Part shown: piece after piece, positions 9,140 to 18,902 of the stretch
Layout of the letters: each line of letters begins with the position of its first letter
Position numbering within the stretch: the first letter of the stretch is position 1
NCBI GenBank assembly: GCA_966211765.1
Contig: CBIHOV010000005.1
Location: 62,001 to 126,000 of the forward strand
Source of the DNA: Paraflavitalea sp966211765
GTDB taxonomy: Bacteria; Bacteroidota; Bacteroidia; Chitinophagales; Chitinophagaceae
Length of the DNA stretch: 64,000 bases
Reading direction: 5' to 3'
Notes under the pieces: generated by a model
What the model was told of the DNA's origin: nothing
Seen by the model: the letters and a program-made list of their open reading frames with translations, nothing else
Database searches by the model: none
Program-made: the position numbers and the translations under genes

Positions 9140-10726
9140 TTAATCTGAATAGGGTTTATTCTGCTCAAGGTTGGGATTAGCATTCAACACATTCCGGTGT
9201 AAAGGCCACATATACCTTCTTTCATCCGTGCCCCAGCCTGATTCAGTGGCGCCTTCAGCCAATTGTCTGGCCTTAACAAGCGGATCCATGATCTGAATAA
9301 CATGATCCGTACGCACCAGATCAAACCAACGCTTGCCTTCTGCAAACAATTCCCAGCGTCTTTCCACCAGGATCGCATCCTCCATCTCTGTTTCAGTAGT
9401 CAGTTGTGTGGCTGTATAAGCGGGCAGCGTAGCCCTTACATGCACAAGGTTCAGGTACTTGCGGGCATTGTTCCTGTCGCCGATCTTATTCAGGGCTTCA
9501 GCGTACAGCAGAAACATATCTGCCATCCGGTATACCGGAAAATAAACATTCTTATCTGCGCCCACATTGAAAGCAGCCTGGGCACTGGTAAGATAAGTGT
9601 TGGTAGCTACGGTAAATCCACTCGGACCATACCATTTCAACACCCGGTCCCAGTTATCTGTTTTGAGCGGATCAATGGTTTGTTTACCACGAATATCTGT
9701 TGTGCTTTTAGCCCAGGTAGTAAATACTTCATTCGCAGTACGCATGGGAATATTATTCCTGGCTGTAGATATGCCCGCCATACAGGGACATCCGTTGGAA
9801 GCAACATTCCAGTGAATATTCCAGATCGTTTCCTGGCTACCTGCCGGATTGGTAAATATGTTCTTCCAATTGGCAGTAGTTTCCAGGTCAGCAGTAGTGC
9901 CACCACTTCCCGTAACAGATGTTCCGGAGGCGTTGTATACCCTGCCATTGGGAGCTTTGGCCTTAAAGAGGTTCTTAAACCATACAATAGCATTTTCATA
10001 CTCAGGCGTAATCTCATCATCATGACTTCTCCACATATACACATCAGCCATAATAGCGGCGATAGCGCCTTCGCCAATATACCATACCGTGGGGGAAGCG
10101 TTTTTAACAGTGAGGTCATAGGCCTTTTGCAGGTCCTCAATGATCTGCTGCTTTACTTTCGTTTTTGATTCCCGGGGAGCTTTTGGGTTATCATCCAAGC
10201 TCAGGAACGGTGTGGTACGGATGGGCGCAGCACCCCACACCCGCAGGATATAGAAATAACACATCGCACGCATAGCATAACACTGTGCCAGGTAACTTTT
10301 CAGCGTGGCATCAGGTATCACCGCATCGGGAGTGGCAAACTTATTGATCTCGGGAAATTTGGCAATATTCAGGTTAGCCCTTCCTATTACAGAATACAAA
10401 GGAGACCAATCAGCATAGGTATTATTGGGCGTTAAACTATTGAAATGAAGCTCTGTAGTTGAGTTGTTGGTATAGGTCTTAAACCTTTCCATATTGTCTG
10501 AACGCGCGTCTCCCCACCAGGTGATCCGGTTGTTGAATTGCGTTTCACCGATCATACATTGCTGAAAGCCTCCATACATACCGGCCATAGCCGCATCGGC
10601 TTCATACACGCTTTTGAAAAATTCATCCAATGTACCATCAGACAAGGGCTTCTCATCAGCAAATTTCTTACAGCCACTGAAGGCAAGTGCAATAAACAAG
10701 GTTATATAGAAGAATATCTTTTTCAT
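9140..10726 (-). CDS. SusD/RagB-family nutrient-binding outer-membrane lipoprotein
   Basis: The protein has 528 residues with a lipoprotein signal (MKKIFFYITLFIALAFSGC, Cys19). It has the SusD layout: N-terminal DGTLDEFFKSVYEADAAMAGMY, TPR-like helices around YLAQCYAMRAMCYFYILRVW, and the C-terminal RRWELFAEGKRWFDLVRT and YMWPLHRNVLNANPNLEQN blocks typical of SusD/RagB. The family forms a lid over the SusC barrel and captures oligosaccharides at the cell surface. The gene starts 11 bp after the SusC stop, so the pair is translated from one message. The glycan is not visible from sequence, but the locus contents point to a fucose-containing one. Confidence 0.95.
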   Translation of the reverse strand: MKKIFFYITLFIALAFSGCKKFADEKPLSDGTLDEFFKSVYEADAAMAGMYGGFQQCMIGETQFNNRITWWGDARSDNMERFKTYTNNSTTELHFNSLTPNNTYADWSPLYSVIGRANLNIAKFPEINKFATPDAVIPDATLKSYLAQCYAMRAMCYFYILRVWGAAPIRTTPFLSLDDNPKAPRESKTKVKQQIIEDLQKAYDLTVKNASPTVWYIGEGAIAAIMADVYMWRSHDDEITPEYENAIVWFKNLFKAKAPNGRVYNASGTSVTGSGGTTADLETTANWKNIFTNPAGSQETIWNIHWNVASNGCPCMAGISTARNNIPMRTANEVFTTWAKSTTDIRGKQTIDPLKTDNWDRVLKWYGPSGFTVATNTYLTSAQAAFNVGADKNVYFPVYRMADMFLLYAEALNKIGDRNNARKYLNLVHVRATLPAYTATQLTTETEMEDAILVERRWELFAEGKRWFDLVRTDHVIQIMDPLVKARQLAEGATESGWGTDERRYMWPLHRNVLNANPNLEQNKPYSD

Positions 10727-10737
10727 TACCTGTAATT

Positions 10738-13700
10738 TTAGAATTGAATATTTATACCCACGCCCAATTCTCTTCTTTTGGGGTACTTACCATTATCATC
10801 ACCGGGTTGCAGTGCATTGCTGGAGCTGAACTCAGGATCATAACCAGAATAGTCCGTCCAGGTAAGCAGGTTAGTACCGTACACATACAGGCTGGCATTG
10901 TTCAGGAAAGCTTTCCTCGCCAGGTTTTGGTTAAACCGGTAAGCCAGACGGGCGCTGGATAACCTGATGAATGAGGCATCCTCCAGGAAATAGCTATTGC
11001 CGCTGCCACGTTGGCTGCCACGGGTATCTTTATCGGGAAAATAAGGAAAGAGCGCGCCTTCCTGTCCCTGCCTTACCCATGCTCCATAAATAGCTTCGGG
11101 TAATGCCGGGCCATTTGATGAGCTGTTATTGGTTAGCGCTTGTTTGAAGCTATTGTAAACCTGCCCGCCAATGGTGGCATTAACAATAATATTTAAAGAC
11201 CACCCTTTATAGGTGAAATTATTGATCACACCCAGATAAAAATCAGGTTGCGCATTGCCAAGGATCTGCCTGTCCTGGTCGTCTATTTCACCATCCTTAT
11301 TCAGGTCTTCCCATTCAGCATCTCCACCCAGCAGTGGTAATCCACTACCTTTCTTTTTGACCACTACCCCAGTATATGGCTTCCCGCCGAGTGTATAGCC
11401 ATCGGCAGTAACAGTAGAACTCCTGGGCGTATTTCCTTCTACGATCTGTACATTCACCGGTGTTAATTTATTGCCTGCCTCATCGTAGGCATTGTGCACA
11501 TCAGATGCATAAATGCCCAGTCTTTTCCAACCATAGAAATTGCCCAGCTTTCCACCTTCCTGTATGTACCATTTACCAGTAATGAATGGCTCACCACCCT
11601 GGAGACTTTTAATAGTCCCGCGTTCAAAAGTGATGTTACCGCTCAGGTTCCAGGAAAAATTCTTGGTAGTGATGGGTATTGTGCTCATCTGGAATTCAAA
11701 TCCTCTTGTTTCAATTTCACCCACATTCACTTTAACGGAGCTAAAACCGTTTTGACCCGGCAATGGTTCCGGATATAAAAGGTCATGGGTGGTCTTGATA
11801 TAATAATCAGCAGATAAAGTCACTTTCCCATTCAGGAAAGAAAGGTCCAAACCTGCATTTTTTTGTTCCGTGGCTTCCCAGGTAAGATCCTTGTTACCGA
11901 AGCTGGAGCTTAAAGAAGCACCGGGTATGCCGTTATAACTGGTGCTGCCCTGGCTGATCAGTTGCAGGTATTCATAGTTACCTACACGGTCATTGCCTGT
12001 TTGTCCCCAGCTGATCCTGAATTTACCATCAGATAATACACTGGAAGTCCAGTCCATGAATTTTTCATCAGAAAAACGCCAGGCCACAGAACCGGCAAAG
12101 AAATCACCTACACGCTTATCAGGAGCAAACCTGGAAGAAGCATCCCTTCTGTAAGTACCCTGAAAAATATACCTGTCTTTAAAGCCATAACCCATACGGG
12201 CAAAAGCAGAAGCTGTTGAGACCGCGCTTCCGGATGAGTATTGATTGGTCAGGTTATCCATAAAAGCACCCTTCACATAATGGGTCGATTCTATCACAAA
12301 GTTCTTTCCTTCCATATGCGTCCGGTCTTCTTTTTCCCGGTCTTTCTGAACACCTATCAAACCCATGAAATTATGATCGCCAATCTTTTTGGAGTAATTC
12401 AAAAAGCCCTGGGCCAGCCAGTTGAATGATCTGTTATTATCGTTGCGGGCAAAGTTCTCATTGCCATTGTCATCCAGGAATCGTGGCTGAAAGTAAAAAC
12501 CCAATAAGCTGGTTACCTGGGCATTGAAGCTCGCCGTAAACCGCAGGTCCTTAGTAATTTCATAATCTATCTGATGGTTCATTTGCGCCCGCAGGTTCTC
12601 ACGCGTATTGTCTTCCAGCAAAGCATTCGCCACCGGGTTCCTCTTCGAACCAAGATAGCTTGTAAGGGTGCCATCGGGATTATAGATGCGCAAATAAGAG
12701 GGACGGTCAAAAACAGGACGCAGGGAGTTATTGATACTTGTAAAGTTCCCGTACGACCAGAAGAACGATAAATTATTGGAATACTTGAATTTGGAAGAGA
12801 ACCGGAATTCAGTATTGATGCGGGATTGAATGGATTTGTACCAGGTATTCAAGGCAATACCTTTATCATCAATATAGTTCAGACTACCGTAGTACGTCAG
12901 GTTCTTTTGACCACCACTGGCGCTCAGCTTGAGGTCATTGCGGTTGCCCATATTACCCAACAGCAGTTCTTGCAGGTCATTATCGGTATTAAAAGAAGGA
13001 TTCAAAGAATCCGTCAGGTTACCGTTGTTACCATTCAGGTTACCGTTCTGTATTTTTCTATAAAGACGAAGTTCGGAGGCATTGGCCACCTGGATCTTGT
13101 GGGCCAGCCAACCATATATCTTGGAATATTGGAGATCTAACCTGGGCTTGCCATCCTTACCTTTTTTGGTAGTGATCAATATTACCCCGGCAGCGGAACG
13201 GGCGCCATAGATAGAAGCAGAAGCAGCATCTTTCAGCACTTCTACCCGTTCGATATCATTCGGGTTAATGGCAGAAGCATTGTCGGTGATCACACCGTCC
13301 ACCACATATAAAGGAGAATTACCCTCAGCCGCAAAAGTGTTAGCACCCCGCACCTGGATAGTTCCCTGTGCGCCTGGCTCACCATTGTCGTTCATGATCA
13401 ATACACCGGCAGCCTGGCCTTGCAAGGCATCGAAGAGATTAATGGGTTGGCGCTCGGCGATCTGCTTGGCATTGACCGAGGAAATGGCCGCACCCACATC
13501 CTTTTTACGCATGGACTGACCGTAACCGATCACGACCACTTCGTCAAGGTTGGCGTTACCTTCATTCATGGTAATACTGATACTGGTGCGGGTACCCACC
13601 TTTTCTTCCAGGGTTTGGTGACCAACATAGGTAAACTCCAGCACAGGGTTGGCACCCGTAACGGCAATGGTATATTTACCGTCGGCACTCGTTGTAACGC

Positions 13701-13905
13701 TCACCCGTGTGCCCTTAAGGCTTACCGTAACGCCCAGCAACGGATTGCCCTTGGCATCAGCTACACTACCTGTAATTTGCCGGGAGGGGGCTTGCGCTTG
13801 CGCAGATGAGTAAAAAAATAAGGAGAATAAAACAAAAAGTGGGAGACACCACCAGGGCCTGGTCCTGTATAGAACCCGGGGGGCAAGAAAGAGCTTCTTT
13901 TCCAT
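10738..13905 (-). CDS. SusC/RagA-family TonB-linked outer-membrane transporter
   Basis: About 1055 residues from the start at 13905, chosen because it gives MEKKLFLAP followed by a long hydrophobic export segment ending SSAQAQA; an upstream ATG at 13944 adds 13 residues without signal character. Order: CarboxypepD_reg-like domain (GSVADAKGNPLLGVTVSLKG), TonB-box region (LDEVVVIGYG), plug domain (VRGANTFAAEGNSPLYVVDGV, SIYGARSAAGVILITTKKG) and a large C-terminal beta barrel ending in GVGINIQF. It imports oligosaccharides with energy from TonB-ExbBD, working with the SusD protein encoded just downstream. It is the first gene of the locus; its promoter must lie in the divergent region at 13906-14260 shared with the fucose operon. 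Confidence 0.95.
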   Translation of the reverse strand: MEKKLFLAPRVLYRTRPWWCLPLFVLFSLFFYSSAQAQAPSRQITGSVADAKGNPLLGVTVSLKGTRVSVTTSADGKYTIAVTGANPVLEFTYVGHQTLEEKVGTRTSISITMNEGNANLDEVVVIGYGQSMRKKDVGAAISSVNAKQIAERQPINLFDALQGQAAGVLIMNDNGEPGAQGTIQVRGANTFAAEGNSPLYVVDGVITDNASAINPNDIERVEVLKDAASASIYGARSAAGVILITTKKGKDGKPRLDLQYSKIYGWLAHKIQVANASELRLYRKIQNGNLNGNNGNLTDSLNPSFNTDNDLQELLLGNMGNRNDLKLSASGGQKNLTYYGSLNYIDDKGIALNTWYKSIQSRINTEFRFSSKFKYSNNLSFFWSYGNFTSINNSLRPVFDRPSYLRIYNPDGTLTSYLGSKRNPVANALLEDNTRENLRAQMNHQIDYEITKDLRFTASFNAQVTSLLGFYFQPRFLDDNGNENFARNDNNRSFNWLAQGFLNYSKKIGDHNFMGLIGVQKDREKEDRTHMEGKNFVIESTHYVKGAFMDNLTNQYSSGSAVSTASAFARMGYGFKDRYIFQGTYRRDASSRFAPDKRVGDFFAGSVAWRFSDEKFMDWTSSVLSDGKFRISWGQTGNDRVGNYEYLQLISQGSTSYNGIPGASLSSSFGNKDLTWEATEQKNAGLDLSFLNGKVTLSADYYIKTTHDLLYPEPLPGQNGFSSVKVNVGEIETRGFEFQMSTIPITTKNFSWNLSGNITFERGTIKSLQGGEPFITGKWYIQEGGKLGNFYGWKRLGIYASDVHNAYDEAGNKLTPVNVQIVEGNTPRSSTVTADGYTLGGKPYTGVVVKKKGSGLPLLGGDAEWEDLNKDGEIDDQDRQILGNAQPDFYLGVINNFTYKGWSLNIIVNATIGGQVYNSFKQALTNNSSSNGPALPEAIYGAWVRQGQEGALFPYFPDKDTRGSQRGSGNSYFLEDASFIRLSSARLAYRFNQNLARKAFLNNASLYVYGTNLLTWTDYSGYDPEFSSSNALQPGDDNGKYPKRRELGVGINIQF

Positions 13906-14260
13906 AAAGCATGCAATTTTCAATTGTTTAACAACCAACCGCAAATAGCCAAAGCGGTCATTGTTCGGAACGTTTTTGTAATGGGGTTTATGAAACCCTG
14001 CGACCCCGACAGGTCAGTATCGGGGAGGATATAGCAATTAAATGGATCCTTTTGCTTAATTGCAGGTTTTAGCAGGTTACGCATGCAATTAAGGCACAAA
14101 TTGTCAGGCAAGATTTCCGGTTATTGCCATTGTAATAAACTATTTTGGCAATGCATGCTTATTTTGAGGAACATTAATGAATATTGAGGTTAGAAACACG
14201 GGATGGCACAGGATGGCCTGCTCCACCATTGACTTACTTTCGACAACATAGTTTAATTGA
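13906..14260. promoter_or_regulatory. Divergent control region between SusC and the fucose catabolic operon
   Basis: About 355 bp without a convincing gene. It must hold promoters for both directions. I see three copies of the octamer gcaattaa: 14034-14041 and 14085-14092 on the plus strand, and an inverted copy (ttaattgc) at 14056-14063. The first two form a perfect inverted repeat with 14 bp between the arms. A smaller repeat, caatt-ttc-aattg, lies near 13914. No perfect TAnnTTTG box was found, only near matches. A regulator binding here to couple transport and fucose use is an inference. Confidence 0.45.
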
Positions 14261-14611
14261 ATGATTACCAATAAACGATATTGCCTGGCGCTTGACCTGA
14301 AGAACGATCCGGTTCTGATTGCAGAATATGAAACCTACCATAAGGCCGCCTGGCCTGAGATACTGCAATCCATCCGCGAGAGTGGTATTGTATTGCTGGA
14401 GATCTACCGGGTAGAGAACCGCCTGTTCATGATCATGGAAGTGAATGCTGATTTTTCCTTCGATAAAAAAAGTATCGCCGATGCCGCCAATCCTACCGTA
14501 CAACGTTGGGAAGAACTGATGTGGCAATACCAACAGGCCCTGCCCTCTGCCAAACCAGGCGAAAAATGGCTTCTAATGGACAAGATATTTGACTTAAATA
14601 GTAATAGCTAA
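14261..14611 (+). CDS. Sugar mutarotase of the RhaM family (likely L-fucose mutarotase)
   Basis: The protein has 116 residues, the usual size for the L-rhamnose mutarotase (RhaM, DUF718) family. The core motif EYETYHKAAWPEIL holds the family His and Trp-Pro-Glu residues, and ENRLFMIMEV is the next conserved strand. The family interconverts alpha and beta anomers of 6-deoxy-hexoses in the cytoplasm. Because the following genes are a FucP-type permease and fucose-route enzymes, L-fucose is the more likely substrate than L-rhamnose. It is the first gene of the operon, 24 bp before the permease. Confidence 0.85.
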   Translation: MITNKRYCLALDLKNDPVLIAEYETYHKAAWPEILQSIRESGIVLLEIYRVENRLFMIMEVNADFSFDKKSIADAANPTVQRWEELMWQYQQALPSAKPGEKWLLMDKIFDLNSNS

Positions 14612-14634
14612 ACACGCACCTATAAATAACAACT

Positions 14635-15924
14635 ATGCCAGGTATTGCTTCGCCATCACTTCCTAAACAAACCACCAGCACCGGGAAAACATTGTTACTT
14701 CCCTTTATACTGGTCACCAGCTTATTCTTTTTCTGGGGATTTATTCACAACATCGACCCTATATTATTAGCCCACTTGCGCAAGACATTCCAGTTGAACG
14801 TGGTGCAATCATCCTTCGTGGACTTCTCGGTCTTTATTGCTTATTTCGCGATGGCCTTGCCTGCCGGTTATATTATGCGTAAGTATGGCTATAAAGCCGG
14901 GATACTCCTGGGCTTGTTATTATTTGCCGGCGGATGTTTCTTATTCCTTCCTGCCGCATCTACGCGTTCCTATGCTTTCTTCCTGGGAGCTTTGTTTATC
15001 ATTGCGAGCGGACTTACCTTCCTCGAAACTGCCGCCAACCCTTATGCTACTGTTTTGGGACCACCCGAGTCGGCTACCCAACGCCTCAACCTGGCCCAAT
15101 CGTTCAACGGATTGGCTACAGTAGTAGCTCCTCTGATAGGCGGCAAGCTCATTCTCTCCGGGAAGAACCATACCGATCAGGAATTGGCAGCCATGACCGC
15201 CACTGTGCGGGAAGCATATTTCCAATCGGAGGCAGACAGTGTAAAAATGCCCTACCTGATCCTGGGGCTCATCATACTATTGGTTGCCCTCATCTTCGTA
15301 TTTGCTAAAATGCCCGATACAAAAGAAGCCAATGATGGGACCACCAAAGGTATCCTGCATGCATTCCGATACAAGCACCTGACTGGCGCCGTAATAGCCC
15401 AATTCTTTTATGTTGGCGCACAGGTATGCGTTACCAGCTTTTTCATTGTAGTGGTCACCAAAGCAGCGGGGATCAATGAAAAACGCGCAGCTGAATACCT
15501 TGGCTATGGTTATGGCATTGCGTTTATGGCCGGACGGTTTATTGGAACTTTTATCATGCGCTATATACAACCTCAAAAACTATTGACCTTATATGCCATC
15601 ATCAATATATTGCTTTCAATAGTCGTCATGTTTGCCGAAGGTATGGTCATCGTGTACGCATTGATCGGTATCGGGTTTTTCATGAGTATTATGTTCCCTA
15701 CCATCTTCTCCCTGGGCATTCATAAACTCGGAAATGATACCAAATTGGGTTCATCCCTGATCATTATGTCCATCGTTGGAGGAGCGGCAGTACCTTTCCT
15801 GCTGGGAGCGATCTCTGATGCTACGGGAAATATCCAATACGGTTACCTGGCCCCCTTGTTGTGTTTTGTGGTGGTATGCTGGTATGGCTGGAAAGGATAT
15901 AAGGTGAAGGAAGTAGCTGGTTAG
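14635..15924 (+). CDS. fucP: L-fucose:H+ symporter family permease
   Basis: The protein has 429 residues and about 12 membrane segments, of the major facilitator superfamily. The sequence shows the FHS (fucose/glucose/galactose) signature features: FFFWGFIHNIDPILLAHLRK in TM1, GYIMRKYGYKAGILLGL in the 2-3 loop, and FLETAANPYATVLGP followed by RLNLAQSFNGLATVVAPLIG in TM4-5. These blocks are shared with E. coli FucP. It would bring free L-fucose, released by the GH95 enzyme, through the inner membrane. The position between a mutarotase and deoxysugar dehydrogenases supports fucose. Other hexoses cannot be excluded from sequence alone. Confidence 0.9.
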   Translation: MPGIASPSLPKQTTSTGKTLLLPFILVTSLFFFWGFIHNIDPILLAHLRKTFQLNVVQSSFVDFSVFIAYFAMALPAGYIMRKYGYKAGILLGLLLFAGGCFLFLPAASTRSYAFFLGALFIIASGLTFLETAANPYATVLGPPESATQRLNLAQSFNGLATVVAPLIGGKLILSGKNHTDQELAAMTATVREAYFQSEADSVKMPYLILGLIILLVALIFVFAKMPDTKEANDGTTKGILHAFRYKHLTGAVIAQFFYVGAQVCVTSFFIVVVTKAAGINEKRAAEYLGYGYGIAFMAGRFIGTFIMRYIQPQKLLTLYAIINILLSIVVMFAEGMVIVYALIGIGFFMSIMFPTIFSLGIHKLGNDTKLGSSLIIMSIVGGAAVPFLLGAISDATGNIQYGYLAPLLCFVVVCWYGWKGYKVKEVAG

Positions 15925-15998
15925 GTATTAGCCGACAAGAGCAGGACAGTTACATACAGTTAACCCTATAATTTTACACGTTTTAATTCATAGACAAG

Positions 15999-16763
15999 AT
16001 GTTTTCATTAGCCGGTAAAAAAGCAGTAGTAACAGGAGGCGGCAGCGGAATAGGCAGGGCCATTTCCGTCTTGTTTGCCCAACAGGGAGCTGAAGTGCAT
16101 ATTATTGAACTGAGTGAGGAAAATGCCGCCGCCACTGTAGCGGAGATCACCGCTGCCGGGGGTAAAGCCACTGCCCATAGTTGTAATGTGGCCATCCAGG
16201 CCGATGTACTGGAAACATTCAATACGATCGGCGCCCTGAACATCCTCGTCAACAATGCCGGCATTGCCCATATTGGCAAAGCCGACACTACTTCAGAAGA
16301 GGATTTTGACCGCGTAATAAAGGTGAACGTGAAAGGTGTGTACAACTGCCTGTATGCAGCCATCCCCCAGTTGCGGGCAGCGCAAGGTGGCGTGATCGTC
16401 AATATGGCATCCATTGCAGCACTGGTAGGGTTGTCGGACCGCTTTGTGTACTCTACCGCCAAAGGGGCCGTAATGGCCATGACGCTGTCGGTAGCCAAAG
16501 ACTATATTCATGAGAACATACGGTGCAATTCCGTTTCCCCGGCCAGGGTTCATACGCCCTTTGTAGATGGTTTTTTAAAGAACAACTACCCCGGACGTGA
16601 AGCAGAGATGTTTGAAAAGTTATCCAAATCCCAACCCATCGGCCGTATGGCCAACCCTGCAGAAATAGCAGGCCTCATACTGTACCTATGCAGCGATGAA
16701 GCATCCTTTATTACAGGTTGTGATTATCCCATCGATGGCGGGTTTATTAAATTGAATAGCTAA
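15999..16763 (+). CDS. SDR oxidoreductase, probable 2-keto-3-deoxy-L-fuconate dehydrogenase
   Basis: The protein has 254 residues, a classical short-chain dehydrogenase. The NAD(P) motif TGGGSGIG lies near residue 11, followed by NNAGIAHIG, the catalytic Ser in NMASIAALVG, the intact YSTAK motif, and a C-terminal block TGCDYPIDGGF. It resembles the BDH2/DHRS6-like SDRs (RFVYSTAKGAVMAMT, NIRCNSVSPARVHTPF), the group to which the 2-keto-3-deoxy-L-fuconate dehydrogenase of the Xanthomonas fucose pathway belongs. The product, a 2,4-diketo acid, would be cleaved by the FAH-family enzyme encoded at 19536. It starts 74 bp after fucP and ends 10 bp before the lactate genes. Role assigned from family plus context. 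Confidence 0.78.
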   Translation: MFSLAGKKAVVTGGGSGIGRAISVLFAQQGAEVHIIELSEENAAATVAEITAAGGKATAHSCNVAIQADVLETFNTIGALNILVNNAGIAHIGKADTTSEEDFDRVIKVNVKGVYNCLYAAIPQLRAAQGGVIVNMASIAALVGLSDRFVYSTAKGAVMAMTLSVAKDYIHENIRCNSVSPARVHTPFVDGFLKNNYPGREAEMFEKLSKSQPIGRMANPAEIAGLILYLCSDEASFITGCDYPIDGGFIKLNS

Positions 16764-16773
16764 TAATCAAGAG

Positions 16774-17511
16774 ATGCGTGTTGCCCTTTTCATTCCGTGC
16801 TATGTAGACCAGTTCTATCCAAAAGTGGCTATTGCTACTTTACGGTTGTTGCAACACCTGGGCCTGGATGTGCACTACCCTATGCAACAAACCTGCTGCG
16901 GTCAGCCCATGGCGAATGGAGGTTTTGAGCATTTGACCGGCTCCTGCAACAGCAATTTCATCAAAGCTTTTGCAGGGTACGATTATATTGTATCCCCTTC
17001 AGGCAGTTGTGTATTGCATATAAAAGATCACTTGCACGATGACAAGCAGGAGGCGGCAGCCACTACCATCCGCCATAAAGTGTATGAGCTTTGTGAGTTC
17101 CTGACAGATATAGTTCAGGTAAAATCCATCAAGGCTTCCTTTCCCAAAAAAGTAGCACTGCACCAGGGTTGTCATGGACAAAGAGGATTGAAGCTGGCTT
17201 CTTCCACAGAAACAGTGGTTCCCTTCTTTTCCAAACCTCTGCAATTATTAAAGATGGTAGAAGGATTGGAATTGGTAGACCTGGACAGGCCCGATGAATG
17301 CTGCGGTTTTGGCGGCACCTTCTGTGTTACCGAAGAAGCCGTATCATCGGCCATGGGACTTTCCCGGATCGATGATTATACCAAACACCAGGCCACGGTG
17401 ATCACCGGCACAGATATGAGTTGCCTGATGCACCAGGAAGGATTGATCAAAAGAAAAAAACTGCCTTTTGAAGTAATGCATATATCGGAGGTACTAATAG
17501 CAGGATTATGA
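16774..17511 (+). CDS. lutA: LutA/LldE-type Fe-S protein of the L-lactate oxidation complex
   Basis: The protein has 245 residues with two CCG-type cysteine domains: QQTCCGQPMANGGF in the first half and DECCGFGGTFCVTEE in the second. Such domains bind Fe-S cofactors in LutA, GlpC and heterodisulfide-reductase-like proteins. Together with the next two genes it forms the three-part LutABC (LldEFG, YkgEFG) complex that oxidises L-lactate to pyruvate. Its stop overlaps the next start by 4 bp (17508-17511), a sign of translational coupling. Its place inside a fucose operon fits a pathway whose last step releases L-lactate. Confidence 0.93.
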   Translation: MRVALFIPCYVDQFYPKVAIATLRLLQHLGLDVHYPMQQTCCGQPMANGGFEHLTGSCNSNFIKAFAGYDYIVSPSGSCVLHIKDHLHDDKQEAAATTIRHKVYELCEFLTDIVQVKSIKASFPKKVALHQGCHGQRGLKLASSTETVVPFFSKPLQLLKMVEGLELVDLDRPDECCGFGGTFCVTEEAVSSAMGLSRIDDYTKHQATVITGTDMSCLMHQEGLIKRKKLPFEVMHISEVLIAGL

Positions 17512-18890
17512 GTACACACAATATTCCCCATCCCGAAGCAGCCACGGCCTTCCTGAAGGACAAAGAGCGCGTACAGTGGCATGATGAGACCTTGTGGTTT
17601 GTGCGCTACAAAAGGGATAAGGTGGTCAATGAAATTCCTGAATGGGAACAGTTGCGCGAACTCGCTTCACAGATCAAGGACCATACCCTTTCCCGCCTCG
17701 ATGAATACCTGCAGGAATTTGAAGCAGCTGCGATCAGCAATGGCGTTACCGTACACTGGGCTGCCGATGCCGCCGAGCACAACAGGATCGTTCATGGCAT
17801 TATGGCCCGGCATGGTGCGCAGAAGATCGTGAAAAGCAAGTCCATGCTTACCGAAGAATGCCACCTCAATGAATACCTGGAAGCACAGGGCATTGAAGTA
17901 GTGGATACCGATCTGGGGGAGCGCATCGTGCAGTTGAACAAGGAAATGCCCAGCCATATTGTACTGCCCGCCATTCACATTAAGAAAGAAGAAGTAGGCG
18001 AAATATTTCACCAGCACCTGGGCACAGAAAAAGGTGCATCCGATCCTTTGTACCTGGCCCTCGCCGCCCGGGAACACCTGCGGCAAAAATTCCTGGCGGC
18101 CGACATCGCTATTACCGGTGTCAACTTTGCCATAGCAGAAACAGGCGCCATAGTGGTGTGTACCAATGAAGGCAATGCCGACCTTGGCGCTCACCTGGCC
18201 AAAGTACATATTGCCTGTATGGGCATTGAAAAGCTGATCCCCCGCACAGAACACCTCAGCGTATTCCTGCGCATGCTGGCCAGGAATGCGACCGGACAAA
18301 ATATCACCGCTTATTCCAGTCATTTCAGGAAGCCTGCAGCGGGATCAGAAATGCACATCGTTATAGTCGACAATGGTCGTACCACCCAATTGGGCAGAGA
18401 AGCCTTTCGTAATTCATTAAAGTGCATTCGTTGTGGCGCCTGTCTCAATACCTGCCCGGTATACCGGCGCAGTGGCGGTCATAGTTACCACAATGCCACC
18501 GCAGGACCTATAGGTGCGATACTGGCGCCCAACCTCGACATGCGCAAGAATGCCGATCTGCCCTTTGCCTCTACCCTCTGTGGCTCCTGTACGGATGTAT
18601 GTCCGGTTAAGATTGATATTCACAACCAGTTATACCAATGGCGACAGGTGTTGACCCAGGAAGGTTATACACCCGCGGCCAAGACAGCCAGCATGAAAGT
18701 AATGGCCGGTGTACTTTCCTCCCCTGCCCGCTATACTTTTGCAGGGAAGTGGGCGCGTAAATTCCTGCGTTGGTTCCCTTCACTGGCCATGAACAAAAAA
18801 CTGAATCCCTGGGCCAGGCAAAGAGACCTGCCGGAACCACCCAAAGAAAGCTTCCGGGAATGGTATAAGAAGAATGGCAAAAACCAATAA
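17508..18890 (+). CDS. lutB: LutB/LldF-type iron-sulfur protein of the L-lactate oxidation complex
   Basis: The protein has 460 residues. An N-terminal LUD domain (about residues 70-300, with AIAETGAIVVCTNEGNADL) is followed by a ferredoxin-like part with CIRCGACLNTCPVYRR and CGSCTDVCPVKI, the ligands for [4Fe-4S] clusters, and a C-terminal LutB-specific tail (FREWYKK). It transfers electrons from lactate oxidation in the LutABC complex, probably at the inner face of the membrane. Length matches the family. It overlaps lutA by 4 bp and is followed by lutC after 12 bp. Confidence 0.95.
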   Translation: MSTHNIPHPEAATAFLKDKERVQWHDETLWFVRYKRDKVVNEIPEWEQLRELASQIKDHTLSRLDEYLQEFEAAAISNGVTVHWAADAAEHNRIVHGIMARHGAQKIVKSKSMLTEECHLNEYLEAQGIEVVDTDLGERIVQLNKEMPSHIVLPAIHIKKEEVGEIFHQHLGTEKGASDPLYLALAAREHLRQKFLAADIAITGVNFAIAETGAIVVCTNEGNADLGAHLAKVHIACMGIEKLIPRTEHLSVFLRMLARNATGQNITAYSSHFRKPAAGSEMHIVIVDNGRTTQLGREAFRNSLKCIRCGACLNTCPVYRRSGGHSYHNATAGPIGAILAPNLDMRKNADLPFASTLCGSCTDVCPVKIDIHNQLYQWRQVLTQEGYTPAAKTASMKVMAGVLSSPARYTFAGKWARKFLRWFPSLAMNKKLNPWARQRDLPEPPKESFREWYKKNGKNQ

Positions 18891-18902
18891 ATAATAGAAT
18901 CA

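Noticed and set aside
9263..10168. Plus-strand open frame (301 codons) opposite SusD
   Set aside because: Antisense shadow of a clear SusD gene.
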